Made by a program: the position numbers and the translations under genes. This document shows, one piece after another, positions 29,477-35,288 of a DNA stretch of 35,288 nucleotides. The notes under the pieces were generated by a model that was not told the DNA's origin, did not search any database, and saw only the letters and a program-made list of their open reading frames with translations. Origin of the DNA: Deltaproteobacteria bacterium (GTDB taxonomy: Bacteria; Desulfobacterota; Desulfobacteria; Desulfobacterales; BuS5); NCBI GenBank assembly GCA_021157555.1, contig JAGGWL010000357.1:1-35288 (forward strand), written 5' to 3'. Position 1 is the stretch's first letter. Each line of letters begins with the position of its first letter.

Positions 29477-31510
29477 ATGGAACAAATAATGGGAAATATT
29501 CCATTGATATGTACGTTTACAGGTATTGCCGGTGTTATATTTGCTTTAATTCTTGCAGGATCTGTCAAAGCTGCTCCGGCAGGAGACGCAAAAATGAACG
29601 AAATTGCTGATGCCATCAAGGCAGGAGCGATTGCTTATCTTAACAGACAACTGAAAAGTATGGGTACTGTGGGCCTGATCATAGCCGCCATACTCTTTTT
29701 TGCGCCAGGCTATGGCGCCTGGGCTACTCTGGGCTTTCTCATAGGCGCGGTAGCTTCCTATTTCGCAGGTTATATCGGCATGCGTGTTTCAGTTATTGCT
29801 AATGTAAGAACAGCAGAAGCATGCAAAAACGGTCTTAATGCAGGTCTCAAGCTGGCTTTCAGAGGTGGTTCTGTTACCGGAATGATAGTTGCCGGTCTTG
29901 CTTTAACTTCATGTGCCGGCCTTTATACCCTCTTAACTTATCAGGGTGTTGAGAGCGGACATATTACAATTTCGCTGATATCGCTTGGATTTGGCGGCAG
30001 CTTGATTTCAATTTTTGCACGCCTGGGTGGTGGTATTTTTACAAAAGGCGCAGATGTTGGTGCAGATTTGGTTGGCAAGATTGAAGCAGGAATTCCCGAG
30101 GATGATCCCAGAAATCCTGCAACAATTGCCGATAATGTTGGTGACAATGTGGGTGACTGCGCGGGAATGGCTGCTGATCTTTTTGAAACATACGCAGTTA
30201 CTACTGTTGCTGCCATGGTGCTTGCGAATCTTCTTTTTCCAAAAAACACTACAGCCCTGGTTTATCCGCTGGTACTCGGAGCAGTCTCAATTATTGCATG
30301 TGCAATCTCAGTCTTTTTTGTTAAACTTAAAGAAGGCGATACTTACATCATGGGCGCTCTTTACAAGGGGATGTTTGGCTCTGCAATTCTGGCAGGAATA
30401 GCTTTTTTACCTGTAACAAAAAACATGATGGCCGATATCCCTGGTATTTCAGCCATGAGTCTTTATTATTCATGCCTTGTTGGTTTGGTTTTAACCGTTG
30501 TAATAGTTATTATTACTGAATATTATACAGGTCTTCGTAAACCGGTTAAAGATATAGCCGAAGCTTCAACAACCGGCCATGGTACCAATATGATCGCTGG
30601 CCTGGCTGTCAGCATGCAGTCTACTGCTCTGCCTGTGCTTGCTATTTGTCTTGCCATTCTTGTTTCCAGCCATTTTGCAGGACTGTATGGTATTGCTATT
30701 GCGGCTGTTGCAATGCTTTCTATGACAGGTATGGTTATTGCTATTGATGCTTATGGTCCTATTACTGATAATGCCGGTGGAATTGCCGAAATGGCTGGAA
30801 TGGATGAGTCTGTTCGCGCTATAACCGATCCTTTGGATGCGGTTGGTAATACTACCAAGGCAGTTACAAAAGGTTATGCAATTGGTTCTGCAGCTTTGGC
30901 AGCACTGGTTCTTTTCTCTGCATACACTCAGGAATTTAAACACCTCGGTAAAGCACTTGAGTTTGATTTATCTGATGTAAATGTTTTGGTTGGACTCTTC
31001 ATCGGCGGACTGCTTCCCTATCTTTTTGGCTCTTTTGCAATGAAGGCCGTTGGAAAAGCAGGTCATGCTGTTGTTAAAGAAGTTAGACGTCAGTTTGCTG
31101 AAATTCCTGGAATTATGGAAGGAACTGCTAAACCTGATTATGCTGCCTGCGTTGATATTGTAACCAAATTTGCGCTTTCAGAAATGATGATACCTGCGCT
31201 TCTGCCTGTTATAACGCCGATTGTAATAGGCTTTTGTCTAGGCCCTGTAGCTCTTGGCGGAGTCCTTATTGGAAGTATTGTTACTGGTATTTTTGTAGGT
31301 ATTTCCATGACAACCGGTGGAGCAGCCTGGGATAATGCCAAAAAATATATTGAAGACGGTAATCTGGGCGGCAAAGGTAGTGATGCCCATAAAGCTGCTG
31401 TAACAGGCGATACCGTTGGTGATCCTTACAAGGATACAGCAGGTCCCGCAATTAATCCGATGATTAAAATTCTAAATGTTGTCGCTCTTTTGCTGGTACC
31501 GTTCTTATAA
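29477..31510 (+). CDS. hppA: Membrane-bound proton-translocating pyrophosphatase
   Basis: Couples PPi hydrolysis to ion pumping across the inner membrane. It is 677 residues with about 16 membrane helices. The catalytic segments DVGADLVGKIEAGIPEDDP, NVGDNVGDCAGMAADLFE and the C-terminal GDTVGDPYKDTAGPAINP are complete. Lys461 and Thr464 in GNTTKAVTKG match the potassium-independent, proton-pumping class (Ala and Gly mark the potassium-dependent class). The ATG at 29471 abuts the GGAGG, so I prefer the ATG at 29477 with a 6-nt spacing. It could save energy by reusing PPi from biosynthesis or sulfate activation; the latter depends on the organism assignment. Confidence 0.95.
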   Translation: MEQIMGNIPLICTFTGIAGVIFALILAGSVKAAPAGDAKMNEIADAIKAGAIAYLNRQLKSMGTVGLIIAAILFFAPGYGAWATLGFLIGAVASYFAGYIGMRVSVIANVRTAEACKNGLNAGLKLAFRGGSVTGMIVAGLALTSCAGLYTLLTYQGVESGHITISLISLGFGGSLISIFARLGGGIFTKGADVGADLVGKIEAGIPEDDPRNPATIADNVGDNVGDCAGMAADLFETYAVTTVAAMVLANLLFPKNTTALVYPLVLGAVSIIACAISVFFVKLKEGDTYIMGALYKGMFGSAILAGIAFLPVTKNMMADIPGISAMSLYYSCLVGLVLTVVIVIITEYYTGLRKPVKDIAEASTTGHGTNMIAGLAVSMQSTALPVLAICLAILVSSHFAGLYGIAIAAVAMLSMTGMVIAIDAYGPITDNAGGIAEMAGMDESVRAITDPLDAVGNTTKAVTKGYAIGSAALAALVLFSAYTQEFKHLGKALEFDLSDVNVLVGLFIGGLLPYLFGSFAMKAVGKAGHAVVKEVRRQFAEIPGIMEGTAKPDYAACVDIVTKFALSEMMIPALLPVITPIVIGFCLGPVALGGVLIGSIVTGIFVGISMTTGGAAWDNAKKYIEDGNLGGKGSDAHKAAVTGDTVGDPYKDTAGPAINPMIKILNVVALLLVPFL

Positions 31511-31538
31511 AAAAGATTTAACTTTTTAGTAATATCAA

Positions 31539-31573
31539 GAGGATTGGCCCTTCTCAGGGTCAATCCTTTTTTT
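31539..31573 (+). terminator. Intrinsic terminator after hppA
   Basis: AGGATTGGCCC, loop TTCTCA, GGGTCAATCCT, then a T-tract: an 11-bp stem with one G.U pair. It closes the long plus-strand gene series. Confidence 0.92.
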
Positions 31574-31617
31574 ATTGATTATCTAACTAATTTATGATAA
31601 TTTCTAAAAAAAAAATA

Positions 31618-31702
31618 AATCAGGAACATAGGTAGTCGCATAAATCTGGAATTTATTTCGTCCCCGTTCCTCATCAGCAATGGAATTTTCTCCCAGTTCC
31701 TA
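31618..31702. repeat. Degenerate AGGAACGGGGACG-family sequence
   Basis: Read on the minus strand it contains two partial copies in tandem: TTAGGAACTGGGAGAAAA and AGGAACGGGGACGAAATAAA. It lies between the hppA terminator and carD and probably contributes to the 5' region of the carD transcript. Confidence 0.55.
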
Positions 31703-31717
31703 AAGAGACTTATATTT

Positions 31718-32308
31718 ATGGAAATCAAAGTAATAAAAAAACAGACCAAAAAAAATACCAATAATGTACGCAAATTCAAAGTCGGTGATCTGGCTGTATA
31801 TCCTGCGCATGGAGTCGGACGAATAGAGGCAATTGAAGAAAAGTTCATCAATGGAGAGCATCATGATTTTTATATATTAAAAGTCATAGAAAACGGAATG
31901 GTCATAATGATACCGACCTGGAATGTTGACCAGGTTGGGCTAAGAAATGTTGTCGATCCTGATGATATACAAAAAATATATGATATTATAGACAAAGAAC
32001 TTCCTGTTGTTGTAGACAAGCAGACATGGAATCGCCGTTATAAGGAATATATGGACAAAATCAAAACCGGCTCTATTTATGATGTTGCAGAAGTATTCCG
32101 TGATCTATATCATCTTAAACTTACCAAAGACCTTTCCTTTGGCGAACGGAAACTGTTTGATACTGCCAAAATTCTTCTGATAACAGAGCTGTCAACTTCA
32201 AAAAATGTAGATGAGGCTGAAATCAAATCCGATATAAAATCCATTTTTAAAAAAATCTCTGATGAAGAATCATCAAACATGTCCGATCAAGATTCTGCTA
32301 TAGAATAA
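31718..32308 (+). CDS. CarD/CdnL-family RNA polymerase-binding regulator
   Basis: 196 residues. An N-terminal RNA polymerase-interaction domain of the CarD/TRCF type (FKVGDLAVYPAHGVGRIEAIEEK) is followed by an all-helical DNA-binding domain (WNRRYKEYMDKIKTGSIYDVAEVFRDLY...LSFGERKLFDTAK). Members stabilise open promoter complexes, often at rRNA promoters. The N-terminus is lysine-rich for about 15 residues. The C-terminal tail is acidic. The last base of its TAA stop is the first base of the next ATG (TAATG). Confidence 0.92.
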   Translation: MEIKVIKKQTKKNTNNVRKFKVGDLAVYPAHGVGRIEAIEEKFINGEHHDFYILKVIENGMVIMIPTWNVDQVGLRNVVDPDDIQKIYDIIDKELPVVVDKQTWNRRYKEYMDKIKTGSIYDVAEVFRDLYHLKLTKDLSFGERKLFDTAKILLITELSTSKNVDEAEIKSDIKSIFKKISDEESSNMSDQDSAIE

Positions 32309-33294
32309 TGCATACTCCTGGCGTTTTTTGCTTTAAGGTAGCTAAAAAAGATACCGGAAAACGCCTCGACCGCGTCATTGCATCTTCCCTTCCTGAGTAT
32401 TCCCGTACTCTTATAACAAATCATATTCGAAATGGATCCATACTTGTTGTTGAGAAACAAAGAAAGCCAGGATACAGGGTATCTGCCGGTGAAGAAATCA
32501 ACGGAAAAATTAACCCCCAGGAAGCCTTGGCATGCACTCCTGAAGCAATTGATATAGATATTCTTTTTGAGGACATGGATATTATTGTAGTAAATAAACC
32601 CCCGGGTCTGGTAGTCCATCCTGCGCCAGGGCACTATACCGGCACGCTTGTTAATGCCTTGCTTTACCATTGTCCTAAAATTATTGATACAGGCGAGCAA
32701 TTCAGACCAGGCATTGTGCACAGGCTTGATAAGGATACTTCAGGGCTATTGGTTATTGCAAAAACCCGCTTGGCCCATAACAGGCTTGCCGAGCAGTTTA
32801 AATCCAGGATAATAAAAAAAACCTATCTCGCCCTTGTATACGGCAAAATGGATACTCTATCCGGTCGTATCTCTCTTCCCATAGGCCGCCATCCAGTGCA
32901 CAGAAAAAAAATGTCAACAATCAGCAAAAAGGGCAGGCAAGCCGAAACAATCTGGAAAGTTAACGAATATTTTGAAAGCACATCCCTTATTGAAATTAAT
33001 TTAAAGACCGGCAGGACACACCAGATCCGCGTTCACACAGCGGCATCAGGACACCCTGTTGTCGGGGATCAAATATATGGTGGCAAACAAGATAAAAACT
33101 TATGCACTCTTATCGGAAAAAAAATTTCCAGACAAATGCTGCATGCCTGGAAACTATCGTTTTTGCATCCTGTAAAAAAAAAAATGGTTTTTTTCGAAGC
33201 ACCAATTCCTTCCGATATGCAACTGGTACTTGACGCGCTGCGATCAAAAGAAGGGCTCACTCAATCTCACATTCCGGGTTGTATGCCGCTGTAA
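32308..33294 (+). CDS. RluD/RluA-family 23S rRNA pseudouridine synthase
   Basis: 328 residues: an N-terminal S4 RNA-binding domain (about 15-75: KRLDRVIASSLPEYSRT) and a pseudouridine synthase domain with catalytic Asp141 in HRLDKDTSGLLVIAKT. Also present are VVNKPPGLVVHPAPGH and LKTGRTHQIRVH. The S4 domain favours RluD rather than the shorter RluA, so the likely target is helix 69 of 23S rRNA. Coupled to carD by a 1-nt overlap. The C-terminus overlaps convergent queF by 38 nt. Confidence 0.92.
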   Translation: MHTPGVFCFKVAKKDTGKRLDRVIASSLPEYSRTLITNHIRNGSILVVEKQRKPGYRVSAGEEINGKINPQEALACTPEAIDIDILFEDMDIIVVNKPPGLVVHPAPGHYTGTLVNALLYHCPKIIDTGEQFRPGIVHRLDKDTSGLLVIAKTRLAHNRLAEQFKSRIIKKTYLALVYGKMDTLSGRISLPIGRHPVHRKKMSTISKKGRQAETIWKVNEYFESTSLIEINLKTGRTHQIRVHTAASGHPVVGDQIYGGKQDKNLCTLIGKKISRQMLHAWKLSFLHPVKKKMVFFEAPIPSDMQLVLDALRSKEGLTQSHIPGCMPL

Positions 33295-33664
33295 CCCTGG
33301 TAGTAATTCCGCCTCGAGCTGTAAAGTCGCCTTCAACCTGCATATAAAACGGCTCAAGAACTTTAACCAGATCATCCAGAAGATGGTTAACCAGATGTTC
33401 GTAAAAAATTCCGACATTCCTGTACTGCAACAGATAAAATTTTAGAGATTTCAATTCTATAATTTTAGCATCGGGTTTATACCTGATTGTGATACATCCA
33501 AAATCAGGAAGCCCTGTCATGGGGCAAACAGATGTAAATTCAGGCTGCTTAATGATAATGTCGATATTTCTCTTGCCGTGATATTTATACTCTATCGCCT
33601 CAAGCAGATCAATTTTGATCTGCTCTGGACAAGCAATATTCTTTTTTGAATTAGTATTCGTCAT
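33257..33664 (-). CDS. queF: NADPH-dependent 7-cyano-7-deazaguanine reductase
   Basis: Reduces preQ0 to preQ1 in queuosine synthesis. It is 135 residues, the short unimodular (type I) form. Catalytic Cys47 and Asp54 lie in FTSVCPMTGLPDFG; the QueF motif ELKSLKFYLLQYRN and FYEHLVN follow. It is cotranscribed with the kinase upstream (13-nt gap) on the minus strand. Its 3' end overlaps the pseudouridine synthase gene. No other queuosine genes are in the window. Confidence 0.96.
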   Translation of the reverse strand: MTNTNSKKNIACPEQIKIDLLEAIEYKYHGKRNIDIIIKQPEFTSVCPMTGLPDFGCITIRYKPDAKIIELKSLKFYLLQYRNVGIFYEHLVNHLLDDLVKVLEPFYMQVEGDFTARGGITTRVTAAYNPECEIE

Positions 33665-33677
33665 ATTTTTTGTTAAA

Positions 33678-35288
33678 TCAGACAGAATTATCCAAAACCT
33701 CCCTGATAGCCAAGGCTATTTCATGCCTTGCAAATGGTTTCATTATTATTTTTATAATACCCGCTTCCTGCGCTTGATCGTCCGAAATATTTGAATTATA
33801 CCCTGTACACAAAATTATCGGTATTCCCGGGCTTAGAATGCTTATTTCCATGGCAAGCTCCATCCCTGTCATTTCAGGCATGGTCATATCCGTAATAACT
33901 ATGTCAAAACTATCAGGTTCAGCTTTAAATATTTTAAGAGCATCTGCTGTAGTAGATGCTGCAAGAACCTCGTAACCTAATCCCTCCAGAATTTCCTGGC
34001 CAAAAGCTATTATCTGTTTTTCATCATCTATGTAAAGGAGTTTTTCATTGCCATGAGGAATATCTTTATGTAATTCGAGTTCTTTACTTATTTCGGCATC
34101 AATTGTTGGAAAAAAAATCTGAAATGTAGTTCCTTTGCCAAGTTTACTATCAACTATTATGGAGCCTTGAGATCTTTTCACTATCCCGTGGATAACCGCC
34201 AGGCCCATGCCTGTACCTTTTCCAGGGCCTTTGGTTGTAAAAAATGGATCAAAAATTCGGTCCATTATTTCAGATTTGATCCCTTCGCCGTTATCAGAAA
34301 CAGTAAGTTTTTGATAATGACCGGCCTGCAGATCAGCATGTCTCCAAGCAGTATCCTGATCAACATCCAGTTCCTCCAGACTAACTTCCAACAGTCCTTT
34401 ATTATAAGGCATGGCATGGGCAGCATTGGTGCAAAGGTTCATCATGATCTGGTGTATTTGAGAAGAATCCGATAAAATTGAAACATTGCTGGTTTTGATG
34501 TCCATGCGAATCTCAATGGTTGTCGGCAGAGATGCTCGCAGCATCTTAAGGGCCTCTTTAACTATCGGGCTTATGCTAATCGGCATAAGTTTTTGTTTAT
34601 CCTTGTGGCTGAAAGCAAGAATCTGTTTTACAAGATCGGTTGCCCGACCGCTGGCCTTAAGCACCTGATCAAGTTTACCTCTCAGCGGATCTGCTTCAGG
34701 TATATTCAGCAGCGCCAGCTCTGTATAACCGACAATAACACCAAGAATATTATTAAAATCATGTGCTATACCGCCTGCCAAAGTGCCAATGGCCTCCATT
34801 TTCTGGGCATGCAGGAGTTGTTCTTCCAACTGTTTTTTTTCAGCGTTTTTTCTCTTTAAAGATTCATACATATTATTAAAAGCATCGGCCAGTTCTCCTA
34901 TCTCATCCTTTGTATAAACCTGAATTTTGTCAACAACCCCATCTTCACCCAAGGCCTTGACACCGCTGGTTAACTGCTTTAAAGGTTTGATAATCGACTT
35001 AAGGACAAAAAATATAAAAATGGAACCTGCCAGCCAAAAAGAAAAGCCTATCATCAGACTTTTTATACAAAGAGATACGAGCCGGTACTTCAGCATCTCC
35101 TTGCTAAGCAGCACCCTGACAAAACCGATGGTGCTTGCATTTTTATGAGGCATTTCTTTACCAAAAAACAAGGCCTCATCATTAAGAGGAGTCTCTACCG
35201 ATACTACTTTGGACCAGAATTCAACACTATTATTATGGTCCAAATAAACTGTTGTATGATGCGTTTTAATATTTTTTAAAATTTTATC
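33678..35288 (-). CDS. Hybrid sensor histidine kinase, N-terminus cut by window edge
   Basis: 536 residues are visible; the frame is open to the last base, so the start lies beyond 35288. In order: the end of a probable periplasmic sensor region, a membrane helix (LIGFSFWLAGSIFIFFVL region, about 35070-35000), HAMP (IKPLKQLTSGV...), HisKA with phospho-accepting His in GGIAHDFNNILG (codon 34761-34763), HATPase (LMNLCTNAAHAM, DNGEGI, GTGMGLAVIHGIV) and a C-terminal receiver domain with DD near LLYIDDEK, phospho-Asp in DIVITDMTMPEM (codon 33888-33890) and MKPF. The stimulus is unknown. An in-frame TTG at 35243 is not a convincing start. Confidence 0.93.
   Translation of the reverse strand, partial: DKILKNIKTHHTTVYLDHNNSVEFWSKVVSVETPLNDEALFFGKEMPHKNASTIGFVRVLLSKEMLKYRLVSLCIKSLMIGFSFWLAGSIFIFFVLKSIIKPLKQLTSGVKALGEDGVVDKIQVYTKDEIGELADAFNNMYESLKRKNAEKKQLEEQLLHAQKMEAIGTLAGGIAHDFNNILGVIVGYTELALLNIPEADPLRGKLDQVLKASGRATDLVKQILAFSHKDKQKLMPISISPIVKEALKMLRASLPTTIEIRMDIKTSNVSILSDSSQIHQIMMNLCTNAAHAMPYNKGLLEVSLEELDVDQDTAWRHADLQAGHYQKLTVSDNGEGIKSEIMDRIFDPFFTTKGPGKGTGMGLAVIHGIVKRSQGSIIVDSKLGKGTTFQIFFPTIDAEISKELELHKDIPHGNEKLLYIDDEKQIIAFGQEILEGLGYEVLAASTTADALKIFKAEPDSFDIVITDMTMPEMTGMELAMEISILSPGIPIILCTGYNSNISDDQAQEAGIIKIIMKPFARHEIALAIREVLDNSV

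Noticed and set aside
5684..31702. CRISPR array or phage attachment sites made from the repeated AGGAACGGGG motif
   Set aside because: Copies are kilobases apart, in both orientations and with unrelated interiors; no cas or integrase gene is present.
35241..35243. TTG as the true start of the histidine kinase
   Set aside because: The frame stays open to the window edge and the protein at that point is mid-domain, so the start is outside the window.

Overview
This 35 kb, A+T-rich window is ordinary chromosome from a Gram-negative bacterium. The gene set is an outer-membrane lipid transport (Mla) system, a citramalate route to isoleucine, a membrane pyrophosphatase, a CarD regulator and DUF1844/DUF29 proteins. 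The intergenic spaces carry many palindromic repeats. Together this best fits Desulfobacterota (former Deltaproteobacteria, probably Desulfobacterales). That assignment is an inference from gene content and order, not a database result.

Layout. 1-2.5 kb (+): folK, a small membrane-anchored YHS-like protein, fsa, pgsA, and a DUF29 protein. 2.5-5.7 kb (+): tRNA-Gly(GCC), tRNA-Cys(GCA), trpB-trpA, and a purQ-type amidotransferase. 5.8-14.7 kb (-): a six-gene branched-chain amino acid operon, transcribed ilvD-ilvB-ilvN-ilvC-cimA-leuA. Its leader holds a 26-codon peptide in which 15 residues are Ile, Leu or Val, followed by a strong terminator and a competing antiterminator pairing. 14.9-17.5 kb: a repeat element, an unrecognised exported protein, a tandem pair of small secreted OB-fold-like proteins, and a 0.56 kb gene-poor spacer. 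17.5-31.5 kb (+): a compact series trpE-trpG-trpD, mlaE-F-D-C-A, serA, DUF1844, ispE (whose reading frame runs through a tRNA-Gln gene), prs, rplY, pth and hppA, closed by a terminator. 31.7-33.3 kb (+): carD and a RluD-family pseudouridine synthase. 33.3-35.3 kb (-): queF and a hybrid histidine kinase cut by the window edge.

How the genes fit together. The ilv/cim/leu operon takes pyruvate and acetyl-CoA to the precursors of valine, leucine and isoleucine. Its leader should raise transcription when branched-chain aminoacyl-tRNA is scarce. Tryptophan synthesis is split: trpEGD and trpBA lie 13 kb apart, and trpC and trpF are absent from the window. The long plus-strand series also supplies PRPP (prs) used by TrpD and starts serine synthesis (serA), serine being a TrpB substrate. 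The Mla genes would form a complete lipid-transport pathway between outer and inner membrane.

The most unusual features are the attenuator, the palindromic elements that begin 0-2 nt after the stop codons of ilvD, ilvB and ilvC, and the tRNA-Gln embedded in ispE. No phage, CRISPR array, transposase gene or obvious defence system was seen.
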